Shown here in pieces: positions 9,136 through 17,583 of a DNA stretch of 42,806 nucleotides. How positions within the stretch are numbered: position 1 is the stretch's first letter; each line of letters starts with the position of its first letter. The translations under genes were made by a program, and so were the position numbers. The stretch lies in the NCBI GenBank assembly GCA_905614375.1, contig CAJQSP010000059.1:1-42806 (forward strand), written 5' to 3'. Source of the stretch: an uncultured Dehalococcoidales bacterium. GTDB lineage: Bacteria > Chloroflexota > Dehalococcoidia > UBA1151 > UBA1328. The notes beneath the pieces were generated by a model that did no database searches, was not told the DNA's origin, and was given only the letters and a program-made list of their open reading frames with translations.

Positions 9136-9984
9136 ATGGTTGACAAGAAAAAAGTGCTCGTAACTGGCCTAAGCGGACTCGTTGGATCCGCTTTGAGAAG
9201 TGATTTTGAAGAGAAATACGAACTCTCGTCACTCTCCCGTTACGGAACTGAAGGACTCGACGATGCCCACAATTTCAAAGGCAACATCGCCGAAATCGAC
9301 ACCATGATTCCCGCGTTCGAAGACCAACACACCGTCGTTCACCTAGCCGCCGATCGCAGCGCCAACGCCAACTGGGAATCAGCCCTTCGTAACAATTTCG
9401 TAGGCGTATATAACGTCTATGAAGCCGCCAAACGCACCGGCGTAAAGCGAGTCGTATTTGGCAGCTCGCAACACGCCATCGGTGGCTTCTACCGTGACGA
9501 GCCGTACAAGTCGATTCTCTCCGGAAACTACGATGATATCGAACACGGAAAGTTCAAGAAGATCGACGAAACTGTTCCGTTCCGACCCGATGGATACTAC
9601 GGCGCCTCAAAGGGCTACGCTGAAGGACTCGGCAGTTTCTACTCTGAATGGCACGGTATCTCGTCGATAAATATTAGAATCGGTTGGACCATTTCTGACG
9701 ACGACCCAACGGTAGCTGCCGGTGGTCTCGCAATGTGGCTGTCACACCGAGACACCTCACAGATTCACGTTAAGGCTGTCGATGCGCCCGACGATCTGAT
9801 GTACACGGTCGTGTTCGCAATGAGCGACAATCACTGGAACATCTTCTCGCTCGATAAGGCACGAGAAGTGCTTGGTTACGAGCCTCAGGATAACGCTGGA
9901 CAAGTGTTGAATCCTAACAAGGGTCTTTCGCAGCGGGATGACACAGATTTCAAACAGCACGAAGAAGATCCAGAAACGTATTAA
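9136..9984 (+). CDS. NAD-dependent epimerase/dehydratase, uronate-dehydrogenase-like
   Basis: The 282-residue extended SDR has the Rossmann motif VLVTGLSGLVGSAL (TGxxGxxG), VVHLAADRSANANWESALRNNFVGVYNVYEAAKRTGVKRVVFGSSQHAIGGFY, and the catalytic YGASKGYAE (YxxxK). The SSxH and 'ANW..AL..N..G.YNVYEAA' stretches are those of uronate dehydrogenases, which oxidise glucuronate or galacturonate to aldarolactones. Substrate is inferred only. A paralogue at 22341-23135 shares the same blocks. An AGAGG lies eight bases before the ATG. Compared with the paralogue it has an acidic C-terminal extension (QRDDTDFKQHEEDPETY). Confidence 0.85.
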   Translation: MVDKKKVLVTGLSGLVGSALRSDFEEKYELSSLSRYGTEGLDDAHNFKGNIAEIDTMIPAFEDQHTVVHLAADRSANANWESALRNNFVGVYNVYEAAKRTGVKRVVFGSSQHAIGGFYRDEPYKSILSGNYDDIEHGKFKKIDETVPFRPDGYYGASKGYAEGLGSFYSEWHGISSINIRIGWTISDDDPTVAAGGLAMWLSHRDTSQIHVKAVDAPDDLMYTVVFAMSDNHWNIFSLDKAREVLGYEPQDNAGQVLNPNKGLSQRDDTDFKQHEEDPETY

Positions 9985-10039
9985 ATCAGGTGCAGTGATG
10001 GTTTCGCTTCGCTACGAGATCAGAAGCGGGTTCGTAAAA

Positions 10040-10087
10040 CCAGATCGCTGGTGAGAAGGATATATCGCCTTCTCACCAGCGATCTGG
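10040..10087. repeat. Perfect 20-bp inverted repeat with an 8-base loop
   Basis: Bases 10040-10059 and 10068-10087 are exact inverted complements, starting 55 bases after the epimerase stop. A further short pair, gcttcgc (10006-10012) with gcgaagc (10088-10094), flanks it. No T-run follows on either strand, so it is not a standard intrinsic terminator. It could be an mRNA 3'-end stabiliser, a REP-like repeat or a structured RNA. Confidence 0.75.
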
Positions 10088-10222
10088 GCGAAGCTGACTA
10101 CTCGACTCGCTAATTTCAGTGAATACCAGCGAAATCGATGCGCCCTTGTGCTACGATTTTTTAGTTGGGCATTTATGATCGCCGTGCATCGCACATGTAG
10201 AAGCGCCCAACCCGAATATAAT

Positions 10223-10298
10223 GGGGCTGTAGCTCAATTGGTAGAGCGCTTCAATGGCATTGAAGAGGTAGAGGGTTCGAATCCCTCCAGCTCCACCA
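10223..10298 (+). tRNA. tRNA-Ala (anticodon GGC)
   Basis: The 76 bases fold as a complete cloverleaf. The acceptor ggggctg pairs with cagctcc, with one G-T wobble. The D arm is gctcaattggtagagc. The anticodon stem cttca/tgaag encloses the loop ATGGCAT with anticodon GGC. The T arm is gagggttcgaatccctc. The 3' CCA is encoded. It reads GCC/GCU alanine codons. A terminator follows 12 bases later. Confidence 0.97.
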
Positions 10299-10310
10299 GA
10301 AATTTTTTAA

Positions 10311-10343
10311 AAACGCCGAATCGCAATAGAGTCGGCGTTTTTT
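10311..10343 (+). terminator. Intrinsic terminator after tRNA-Ala
   Basis: A 9-bp stem (AAACGCCGA with TCGGCGTTT) and a 12-base loop are followed by a T-run of six including the stem's last three. It ends the tRNA transcript. Confidence 0.85.
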
Positions 10344-10466
10344 GTTGTACTGAGTAATTGAACTCTTAAATCCTTCGAAGGCACCTGCGCCTATATCAAC
10401 TCTCAGCACATCGAGTTATGGCGTTTATACTTCTCGAAATAAAACTAAGGACTTCGGCAAAATTAT

Positions 10467-11507
10467 TTGAACCTCTCCATACTCGATCAAACCCCAATAA
10501 GTGTCGGCAAAACAGCACACGAAGCCGTACAGGCAACCCTTGACCTGGCTGAAATGGCTGACAAATGGGGATACACACGATATTGGCTGGCCGAGCACCA
10601 CAGCTCAGGCACACTTGCCGACGCCAGTCCGGAAATTCTGCTCGCAGCCATGACTGCTCGAACAACCAATATTCGTATCGGCTCCGGCGGCGTGATGCTC
10701 TCTCACTACAGCGCACTAAAAGTAGCAGAAACGTTCCGGATGCTTGAAGCATTAGCTCCTGGACGTGTTGACATGGGCCTTGGACGAGCTCCTGGCTCTG
10801 ACCAGATGGCAAGCTTCGCTCTGCAATCTGGCCCCAACTCCGATCGTATCGAGAAATACCCACAGAAGGTTTTCGATCTTATGAGGTATCTCAGCGAGAC
10901 CTTCCCAAGCGACCACCCGTTCGGAAAACTTCGTGCAATGCCAGCGGCGCCAAGCTGGGCAGCTCCATGGCTACTAAGTTCATCAATGGGCAGCGTAGGT
11001 ATCGCGGCGCGATTAGGACTTCCGCTCTCGTTCGCTCACTTCATCTCTCAAGATAACGGTCCAGAATATGTTAGGTGGTATCGTGATAATTTCGAACCGT
11101 CAGAATGGTTCGACAAGCCACGCGTCAACATCGGAATATCAGCCATCACGGCCGATTCAGCCGAACGCGCACACGATCTAGGAACGTGCCGTCACGTGAT
11201 GCGTTTAATGCGGAATAAGGGCCAAGAAATGAAGGGCGTGCCACCGGTTGATGAGATTAAGGCAATGGACTTCAACGGGTCTGATATGCAATTCATTGAG
11301 CAGCAACGCACCAAATCAATCGAAGGCGACCCCTCAACCGTAAAGACGAAGATAGAAAGCCTCGCCGAACAGTACGAAACCGACGATGTAATCGTGCTAA
11401 CAATCACACACGATTACGCCGAACGCCAACGCTCCTACGAACTCCTAGCCCAAACATTCGATCTTAAAGGCGAAGGCCGTGTTGAAATGGCTAGATCGGG
11501 AATATAA
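10467..11507 (+). CDS. Luciferase-like (LLM class) flavin-dependent monooxygenase
   Basis: The 346-residue TIM-barrel protein belongs to the bacterial luciferase-like family, MsnO8/YhbW type. The N-terminus LSILDQTPISVG, then WGYTRYWLAEHHSSGTLADASPEILLAAMTARTTNIRIGSGGVMLSHYSALKVAETFRMLEALAPGRVDMGLGRAPGSD, are diagnostic. Members use FMNH2 and O2 to oxygenate organic substrates; the substrate is not predictable. The start is TTG at 10467, which gives the expected family N-terminus; the nearest AAGG is rather far upstream. SAR202 bacteria are known for many such monooxygenases (established knowledge), which fits the lineage guess. Confidence 0.9.
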   Translation: MNLSILDQTPISVGKTAHEAVQATLDLAEMADKWGYTRYWLAEHHSSGTLADASPEILLAAMTARTTNIRIGSGGVMLSHYSALKVAETFRMLEALAPGRVDMGLGRAPGSDQMASFALQSGPNSDRIEKYPQKVFDLMRYLSETFPSDHPFGKLRAMPAAPSWAAPWLLSSSMGSVGIAARLGLPLSFAHFISQDNGPEYVRWYRDNFEPSEWFDKPRVNIGISAITADSAERAHDLGTCRHVMRLMRNKGQEMKGVPPVDEIKAMDFNGSDMQFIEQQRTKSIEGDPSTVKTKIESLAEQYETDDVIVLTITHDYAERQRSYELLAQTFDLKGEGRVEMARSGI

Positions 11508-11736
11508 CGATTCGATCGGCTGTGAGATCCGTAATTGCGCATAGTAGTTATTCTGGATAAGAAATTAATTGCCCGGTTCGATCATTACAAAACTGAGTAT
11601 GCAAAAAATCTTTACCTACCCCCACACCTCTGGCGTACACTTATTTAATTGAGACCCCCCCCCGGTTGGTCCGGTTTATTTTTTGTCTCGCACGTTTCGG
11701 ACACGTGACTAACCCCCGAAATATCGCCGTACGGCT

Positions 11737-12993
11737 ATGACTACTGACTCTCTTTCGATAGAGAACTCAAAACCGAATGCCCTGAGACCCATATCCGGTC
11801 AGACATACGTAGGTTTTACCGTCGTAGCACTCAGTCTACTCACCGCATTTTTCATCTCCCGCACGAATGGCGAAGTTGCAGCCATTTGGGTTCTATCTAA
11901 CCTATTCGGACTCACCCTTCAGCGAGCGCGCTTCTGCTTCGCATCCGCCTTCCGTGACCTTTTCCTTTTCGGATCGGGTCACAACATGAAGGGCATCATC
12001 ATTGGCATGGGAATTGCGACCATCGGGTTTAGCGCAATCATGCACTGGATCATCCCGAACCCCGGCGCAGGTTTCCTTCCATCAGAAGCACACATTCTCC
12101 CCGTTGGACTTTCAGTAGTCGTTGGCGGAGTGCTTTTCGGCATTGGCATGGTCATCGCTGGCGGCTGTGTTTCCGGATCGCTCTACAGAATGGCGGAAGG
12201 CTACGTTGCATCGTGGGTAGCGATCATCGGAGTCATCATCGGACTCGGTGCCCTGACTCTCACATGGAACTGGTGGTGGGCGTTATCGATTTCGAACGAG
12301 CCTAAAGTGTGGCTTCCTTCAATTTGGAACCTCGGCTACACCGGTGCGATTGTTCTAACTCTGCTGGGCTTGGTAGCGATATACCTTCTTGTGACTTTCA
12401 TGGAGTACAAGAACGGCTTGTTCATGCCACACATCAACAAGAAGATTATTCCTGCGATGAACTTCGACGACCGAGTTCGATCGACGCTCGATCCTATTTT
12501 CAAACGCGGCTGGCCGGTAGCTATCGGCGGAGTCGTTCTCGGAATTCTCGGCATTGTGATGTACACCATCCACATGCCTCTTGGCGTCACTGGCGAACTA
12601 ATGCGAGCTTCACAGCTTGGTCTTGGCTGGATGGGCGTTGACGTGCCTGTACTCGACGGTCTATCGACCCTCGGAGGTTGCACTGGCCTATCTGGTGAGC
12701 CAGGCCTACTGGGTCACACATTCGCCATAACCGTTGGCTTGCTGCCGGGTGCGCTAATTGGCGCGTTGTTTGCAGGTGAGTTCAAGATTCGCCTTCCTAA
12801 ACAGAAGCGTCGCTATGTTCAGTCGATCACTGGCGGAGTGATGATGGGTTACGCATCGGGTCTTGCAGTTGGTTGCACAATCGGCGCTTTCTTCTCTGCT
12901 GTTCCTTCGCTTTCGCTTTCCGGCTGGGTATTCGGCCTAGCAATGGCTGCCGGTGCGTTCACTGGCACTCAAGTGATCAAGAGGATCGGATAA
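11737..12993 (+). CDS. yeeE: YeeE/YedE family thiosulfate/sulfur transporter (TsuA-like)
   Basis: The 418-residue integral membrane protein has about ten hydrophobic segments. Four cysteines sit in the positions typical of YeeE/TsuA permeases: QRARFCFAS (C67), AGGCVSGSLYRMAEG (C144), LSTLGGCTGLSG (C315) and GLAVGCTIGAFFSA (C380). In the characterised thiosulfate transporter such cysteines pass the sulfane anion across the membrane. Two TusA-fold genes follow within eleven bases in total, matching the known TsuA-TsuB pairing. The ATG has no SD; a perfect 10-base palindrome ends one base before it, and a C9 tract lies about 75 bases upstream. Confidence 0.92.
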   Translation: MTTDSLSIENSKPNALRPISGQTYVGFTVVALSLLTAFFISRTNGEVAAIWVLSNLFGLTLQRARFCFASAFRDLFLFGSGHNMKGIIIGMGIATIGFSAIMHWIIPNPGAGFLPSEAHILPVGLSVVVGGVLFGIGMVIAGGCVSGSLYRMAEGYVASWVAIIGVIIGLGALTLTWNWWWALSISNEPKVWLPSIWNLGYTGAIVLTLLGLVAIYLLVTFMEYKNGLFMPHINKKIIPAMNFDDRVRSTLDPIFKRGWPVAIGGVVLGILGIVMYTIHMPLGVTGELMRASQLGLGWMGVDVPVLDGLSTLGGCTGLSGEPGLLGHTFAITVGLLPGALIGALFAGEFKIRLPKQKRRYVQSITGGVMMGYASGLAVGCTIGAFFSAVPSLSLSGWVFGLAMAAGAFTGTQVIKRIG

Positions 12994-12997
12994 CCCT

Positions 12998-13243
12998 ATG
13001 AGTGAAGTTATCGAAGTCGATCTTCGTGGTGTCGCCATGCCCGGGCACTTGCAACAGGCGACGAAGGCTGTGGAAGATGCTGCTGCAGGCAGCGAAGTAG
13101 TGCTTACTACCGATCAAGAGTTAATTATTAAATATGTTCCATCTGCTGCCGCTAAATTGGGAGTTAAGATGCGTATGTCGATGCCAGCTGAAGCTGTCTG
13201 GCAGATCAAATTATCGTTGAGTAAGAAACCAGTAAAGGGGTAG
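12998..13243 (+). CDS. TusA-fold protein lacking the catalytic cysteine
   Basis: The 81-residue protein aligns with TusA family members (VIEVDLRGVAMPGHLQQATKAVEDAAAGSEVVLTTDQELIIKYVPSAAAKLGVKM), but the invariant CPxP motif is MPGH: Met14 replaces the sulfur-carrying Cys and His17 the second Pro. No cysteine occurs anywhere in the protein, so it cannot carry persulfide like TusA. It starts four bases after the YeeE-like gene and ends seven bases before a canonical TusA gene. A structural or regulatory subunit of the transporter is a reasonable inference. The start is the first ATG, with a GGAT-type SD. Confidence 0.85.
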   Translation: MSEVIEVDLRGVAMPGHLQQATKAVEDAAAGSEVVLTTDQELIIKYVPSAAAKLGVKMRMSMPAEAVWQIKLSLSKKPVKG

Positions 13244-13250
13244 TAAGAAT

Positions 13251-13487
13251 ATGACTGATGAGCAAGTACCTGTATTGGATGTACGCGGAGAAATCTGTCC
13301 ATACCCAATGATGAAGACAAATGAATTGCTCGATGGAGACCAGAAGGGTGTTCAGGTTTTGGACGTTCTTACCGACCACCCGCCTGCACTTTCGACAGTG
13401 CCCCCACAGGCGATGAAGCGTGGTTACGAGGTTGAGATAGACGAACTTGGTATCGGCGAATGGCGTTTACGTTTATCTAAAATTTAG
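13251..13487 (+). CDS. tusA: TusA-like sulfur carrier protein
   Basis: The 78-residue protein has the full TusA signature VLDVRGEICPYPMMKTNELL with the active cysteine at residue 16 in CPYP, followed by GVQVLDVLTDHPPALSTVPPQAMKRGYEVEIDE. TusA/TsuB proteins accept sulfane sulfur on this Cys and pass it on. The position after the YeeE-like permease and the Cys-less paralogue suggests it takes sulfur delivered by the transporter. An AAAGGGG lies upstream of the ATG. Two hairpin-plus-T-run structures follow before the rhodanese gene. Confidence 0.92.
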   Translation: MTDEQVPVLDVRGEICPYPMMKTNELLDGDQKGVQVLDVLTDHPPALSTVPPQAMKRGYEVEIDELGIGEWRLRLSKI

Positions 13488-13587
13488 TTTCTGGCTTTAG
13501 AATTTCAAATAGCACCATTATCTTGTGAATGAGTGCTACCATTGTTTAGTAATTATGAAAACTTATTCGTTCCACATTTGCTGTTGT

Positions 13588-13616
13588 ACCGGTCGCTAAG
13601 CGGGGCGGTTTTTTTT
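13588..13616 (+). terminator. Terminator-like hairpin downstream of tusA (first of two)
   Basis: ACCG (13588-13591) pairs with CGGT (13606-13609), with an inner CGC/GCG pair around a TAA loop, followed by eight Ts. The stem is imperfect, so it is weaker than the second hairpin. Confidence 0.5.
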
Positions 13617-13631
13617 GCGTGTGAATATGTC

Positions 13632-13665
13632 AACCCTGCCAAAGTAAATCGGCAGGGTTTTTTTT
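13632..13665 (+). terminator. Strong intrinsic terminator abutting the rhodanese ribosome-binding site
   Basis: A perfect 9-bp stem, AACCCTGCC (13632-13640) with GGCAGGGTT (13651-13659), is followed by a T-run to 13665. The AGGAG of the rhodanese gene begins at the very next base. It either ends the yeeE-tusA transcript or works as an attenuator in the rhodanese leader. Confidence 0.8.
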
Positions 13666-13677
13666 AGGAGAAATAGT

Positions 13678-14610
13678 GTGATTATTCGTTCAAAGTTTCT
13701 GCAGTTAATCGGTTTGTCAGCACTCATTGTCGTCGCAACGATCATTGCAGCTTGTTCGTCTGAAGAAGAGGCAACGATCGAAGAACTTGAGGCTTCAGGC
13801 AAGCTCGTAAACGCTGACTGGATGCTCAAAAACCTCGACAACCAAGACGTTGTGGTTGTCGACCTACGAAAAGAAGAAGACTACGCAGCCGGACACATTC
13901 CAGGTGCTATTCAACTTACGCCTAAACTAGTTTTTCAGCAGGAAGACGAGAACGGAGTAGCAGGCATGCTTCCAGCTGCCTCTCACATCGCAACTGCCTT
14001 GTCTGAGCTGGGTATCGAACCTAGCGATACTGTTGTGTTCTACGACAGTTCTTCAAACCTATGGGCAAGCCGAGCTCTTTGGGCTATGGATGTTTATGGT
14101 CACAGCGACTCTAAGCTTCTCGATGGTTCGTGGAACTACTGGAGCGCAAACGAACTCGAGACATCAACCGATGTTCCTGAGATCACTGCATCTAGCTACG
14201 CTTTCACTGCAGCACCTGACCTCAGCATTATTGCTGGATGGGAAGAAGTTCTGGAATCAGTCGACGATCCTTCAAAAATCGTTTGTGATACACGTTCTCC
14301 TGAAGAATTTTCTGGCAAGGACGTTCGAGCCGCTGCCGGTGGTCACATTCCTGAAGCTGGCAATGTGAACTGGAACCGCTCAGTAAACGAACAGGGCGAA
14401 TTCCTTCCGGCTGCTGAATTGCGAGATATCTACGAAGGCGAAGGCATCCAGGGCGACAAGGTCGTATTCACGCTTTGCCAAACTGCTGTTCGAGCAACAC
14501 ACTCATGGTTCGTACTCCAGGAACTTCTTGGTTACGAGACTGTGAAGGTTTACGACGGATCATGGACTGAGTGGGGCAACCGCACAGACCTTCCAATTAC
14601 TACTCGATAG
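13678..14610 (+). CDS. Two-domain rhodanese lipoprotein (thiosulfate sulfurtransferase-like)
   Basis: The 310-residue protein starts at GTG 13678, seven bases after an AGGAG. A signal peptide ends in the lipobox TIIAAC (Cys26), so the mature protein is a lipid-anchored exported protein. The first rhodanese domain (VVVVDLRKEEDYAAGHIPGA...VVFYDSSSNLWASRALW) has no Cys at the active position, as usual for the first half of tandem rhodaneses. The second (IVCDTRSPEEFSGKDVRAAAGGHIPEAGNVNW) has the active-site loop FTLCQTAVRATHSW with Cys267. It ends with SWTEWGN, also typical. It likely transfers sulfane sulfur outside the membrane, next to the thiosulfate permease. Confidence 0.93.
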   Translation: MIIRSKFLQLIGLSALIVVATIIAACSSEEEATIEELEASGKLVNADWMLKNLDNQDVVVVDLRKEEDYAAGHIPGAIQLTPKLVFQQEDENGVAGMLPAASHIATALSELGIEPSDTVVFYDSSSNLWASRALWAMDVYGHSDSKLLDGSWNYWSANELETSTDVPEITASSYAFTAAPDLSIIAGWEEVLESVDDPSKIVCDTRSPEEFSGKDVRAAAGGHIPEAGNVNWNRSVNEQGEFLPAAELRDIYEGEGIQGDKVVFTLCQTAVRATHSWFVLQELLGYETVKVYDGSWTEWGNRTDLPITTR

Positions 14611-14637
14611 TAATTATTGCGATCAAGCAAAATAAAC

Positions 14638-14671
14638 AAGCGCCGGCTCAATTACGAGTCGGCGTTTTTTT
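14638..14671 (+). terminator. Intrinsic terminator after the rhodanese gene
   Basis: A 12-pair stem (AAGCGCCGGCTC with GAGTCGGCGTTT, including G-T pairs) with a 6-base loop is followed by a T-run to 14671, 27 bases after the stop codon. Confidence 0.85.
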
Positions 14672-15201
14672 ATGCACATTTAGTCGAAGTAAGAAATATA
14701 AACCTCTTCCAATATAGGTTTATAAGCGACGGATCAAACTAAGTTATTCCCTGTCTAACGAAACCTGACGTAAACACTTACTAGTATTCGTGAAATTTAT
14801 CACACCCGCTTAGCGTTACTTAAAAACACCTAGCGCGTCGCCGTGTAAACCTAGATGTATGAGAATCGTGATTAACTACTGACTCATGTTCTCCACATAC
14901 GGCATCGTCGGTCCGGTGATGGGAGATATGTTCAAAAACGCCGGAGCCGACAAAAGCCTTAGCCCTTGGCTGGCATAATTCCTGATCGTAGAAACCCTGA
15001 GCTTGCTACTTGGAATTTTCGTAGACAGCCAAAGAACCTCAACTTGAAGCCGTTGCCGAGCCGATTACGGCTTAGCAAAATGGCTACCAATCTGTATCCT
15101 TCCCGTAAATTCCTACTTTCGACTCAATAGTTGAAGTACGAAACTGGGTTTTGCCCGAAAAAAAACGCATGACGTGGTCTATTACGTAACTGGAGACACT
15201 G
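14672..15201. other. 530-base gap before acs
   Basis: The gap holds one interrupted short frame (14886-15047, listed separately) and must contain the acs promoter. I see no intact gene, RNA or repeat in the rest. Confidence 0.5.
14886..15047 (+). pseudogene. Short interrupted frame, possible membrane-protein remnant
   Basis: An ATG at 14886 opens a 53-codon frame with an in-frame TAA at 14976. Its two halves (MFSTYGIVGPVMGDMFKNAG and FLIVETLSLLLGIFVDSQ) look like coding sequence with a hydrophobic helix. No SD is visible and I recognise no family. Chance cannot be excluded. Confidence 0.25.
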
Positions 15202-17181
15202 ATGTCTGATTCGGAACTATATTCACCTTCAGAATCGTTCGCAGCGAACGCTCATATAAAGAGCTTTGATGAATACAAAGCTGAGTACGATAGGTCAATC
15301 AAAGACCCCGAAGCTTTCTGGGCGGAAAAAGCTTCCGAATACCACTGGTTCAAAAAGTGGGACACCGTACGCGAATTCAACTACGACGTTCGCAAAGGGC
15401 CGGTAGAAATCAAGTGGTTCGAGGGCGGACAAACCAACATCGCCTACAACTGTCTCGACAGACATCTCGAAACCCGAGGCGACCAAACCGCAATCATCTG
15501 GGAAGGCAACGAACCAGGCGAACAGCGAAAAATTTCCTACAACGAACTTTACGAAGAAGTTTCCAAATTTGCGAACGTCCTGAAATCACGCGGCGTAAAC
15601 CGAGGCGACCGCGTTTCAATCTACATGCCCATGATTCCCGAACTCGCTGTAGCAATGCTCGCCTGCGCCCGAATCGGGGCCATCCACTCGATCGTATTCG
15701 GTGGATTCTCTGCCGACGCACTTGGCGACCGCATAGCCGACGCCAGCTGTACAACTCTCGTCACCTGCAACGGCAACCACCGTGGCGCAAAGCCGGTCAA
15801 AATGAAGACCGTCGCCGACGAAGCGATGGAAATCGCTGAAAAACAAATGGGCGTACCTGTCGAAACCTGCATCGTTGTCGAACGAATCAAAGACAGCGTC
15901 GGCGTTGAGCACGATATGAAAGAAGGTCGCGACCTCTGGTACGCCGACGTCATGGCAAATGCCGACCCCGTGAACGAAGCCCAGCCAATGGAATCGGAGG
16001 ACCCGCTCTTCATCCTCTACACGTCAGGATCCACCGGCAAACCCAAAGGCGTGCAGCACACCACCGGCGGCTACATGGTCTACGCCGCGCAAACCCACAA
16101 ATATGTCTTCGACTATCACGACGGCGATATCTACTTCTGTACCGCCGACATCGGCTGGGTGACCGGACACTCTTACATCGTCTACGGACCTCTCGCTAAC
16201 GGTGCCACGACGATCATGTTCGAAGGAATTCCTACTTATCCTTCGCCCGATCGCTTCTGGCAAATCGTCGAAAAATGGGGAGTGAACCAGTTCTACACTG
16301 CGCCTACTGCGATTCGAGCCATCGCGGCTCTCGGTGACGACTACCCAGACAAGTACGAAATGCCTTCTTTGAAGTTATTGGGTTCCGTTGGCGAACCGAT
16401 CAACCCCGAGGCTTGGCGCTGGTACAACACCCACGTCGGAAAAGGACGTTGCCCAATTGTCGATACTTGGTGGCAGACCGAAACCGGCGGAATTCTCATC
16501 ACGCCTATTCCGGGCGCAGTGCCAACCAAGCCGGGGGCAGCTTCTATGCCGTTCTTCGGTGTTGAACCTGAAATTCTCGATCCTGAAAGCGGTAAGCCCC
16601 TTGAAGGTAACGGCGTTTCGGGCGTGCTCGCTCTGAAGTCGACATGGCCAGGTCAGATGCGCACGCTCTACGGTGATCACAAGCGGTTAGAGCAGACGTA
16701 TTTCGACACCTACAAGGGCTACTACTTCACTGGTGACGGCTCGACCCGTGATGAAGATGGCTACTACTGGGTCACAGGACGTGTCGACGACGTTATCAAC
16801 GTGTCAGGACACCGAATGGGCACAGCAGAAGTCGAAAGCGCTCTGGTGCTGCACGAAGCCGTTGCAGAAGCCGCAGTCGTTGGCTTCCCGCACGACATCA
16901 AGGGACAGGGTATCTACGCATATGTCACTCTGAACGTCGGACAAGAATACACCGACGAACTCAAGCAGATTTTACGAGGACAAGTGCGACAAGTAATCGG
17001 ACCCATCGCCTCACCCGACGTCATTCACTGGGCACCAGCCCTCCCCAAAACCCGCTCCGGCAAAATCATGCGCCGCATCCTAAGAAAAATCGCCACCGAC
17101 GAACTAGACACAATAGGCGATACATCTACACTAGCCGAACCCGAGGTAGTCGACGACTTGATTGCTAGGAAAGGTAGATAG
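15202..17181 (+). CDS. acs: Acetyl-CoA synthetase (AMP-forming)
   Basis: The 659-residue length and all motifs match Acs: [18 protein letters not shown] near the N-terminus, and the P-loop-like [23 protein letters not shown] at about 272-295. These are followed by [33 protein letters not shown] with the acetate-pocket Trp, and [42 protein letters not shown]. The C-terminal [18 protein letters not shown] contains the catalytic Lys that is normally acetylation-controlled. It activates acetate to acetyl-CoA via acetyl-AMP. GGAG lies seven bases before the ATG. Downstream, the convergent ECF sigma remnant overlaps its last 51 bases. Confidence 0.97.
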   Translation: MSDSELYSPSESFAANAHIKSFDEYKAEYDRSIKDPEAFWAEKASEYHWFKKWDTVREFNYDVRKGPVEIKWFEGGQTNIAYNCLDRHLETRGDQTAIIWEGNEPGEQRKISYNELYEEVSKFANVLKSRGVNRGDRVSIYMPMIPELAVAMLACARIGAIHSIVFGGFSADALGDRIADASCTTLVTCNGNHRGAKPVKMKTVADEAMEIAEKQMGVPVETCIVVERIKDSVGVEHDMKEGRDLWYADVMANADPVNEAQPMESEDPLFILYTSGSTGKPKGVQHTTGGYMVYAAQTHKYVFDYHDGDIYFCTADIGWVTGHSYIVYGPLANGATTIMFEGIPTYPSPDRFWQIVEKWGVNQFYTAPTAIRAIAALGDDYPDKYEMPSLKLLGSVGEPINPEAWRWYNTHVGKGRCPIVDTWWQTETGGILITPIPGAVPTKPGAASMPFFGVEPEILDPESGKPLEGNGVSGVLALKSTWPGQMRTLYGDHKRLEQTYFDTYKGYYFTGDGSTRDEDGYYWVTGRVDDVINVSGHRMGTAEVESALVLHEAVAEAAVVGFPHDIKGQGIYAYVTLNVGQEYTDELKQILRGQVRQVIGPIASPDVIHWAPALPKTRSGKIMRRILRKIATDELDTIGDTSTLAEPEVVDDLIARKGR

Positions 17182-17478
17182 GGGGGTGAAGCCTAATCTA
17201 AAGTAAGAGCAGCCATCTGCAAATGTCATCCTGAGGCGCACTAAGCACTGCACGCAATCCGACAATGCATTTTGTAACTGGTTGAACTTTTTCCAGGCAC
17301 GAGCAAAATCGTCTTGCACGACATCTTCTGCCAGCAAATCATCGTCGGTAACTCCGTATGACGCCCTGAACAGGGCTTCCGAATGCAGACTAACGATCAC
17401 GTGGAATTCTCCCGTATCGCCAGACCTGCACCTTTCGACTGCCTTGCATTCCAGACTTTGTTGAAGTGCTTCATCCAT
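17131..17478 (-). pseudogene. Truncated ECF sigma-70 factor (region 2 only)
   Basis: Residues 15-69 of this 115-codon frame resemble ECF sigma region 2: CRSGDTGEFHVIVSLHSEALFRASYGVTDDDLLAEDVVQDDFARAWKKFNQ, where DLLAEDVVQDxFxxAWKK is the -10 recognition/core-binding signature. After about residue 70 the similarity stops and the tail (LQNALSDCVQCLVRLRMTF...) is unrelated. Region 4 is missing and the frame runs into the 3' end of acs. A repeat-like TGTCATCCTGA at 17225 lies within the unrelated tail, near the break. It could not recognise a -35 element, so it is most likely a dead gene. Confidence 0.7.
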
Positions 17479-17583
17479 CGTTTAGTTACTCGCTAAAGTT
17501 CTCAGCCCTGCACTAATTAAAACGAGTGGAAACCGCGAGCCTACCCCGGAATTTCACCGGTCTTGCATGCCAAACGTTTGGCT

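Noticed and set aside
10217..10222. A perfect TATAAT directly before tRNA-Ala
   Set aside because: It ends one base before the mature tRNA, so a transcript from it would start inside the tRNA. It cannot be the -10 box of this gene.
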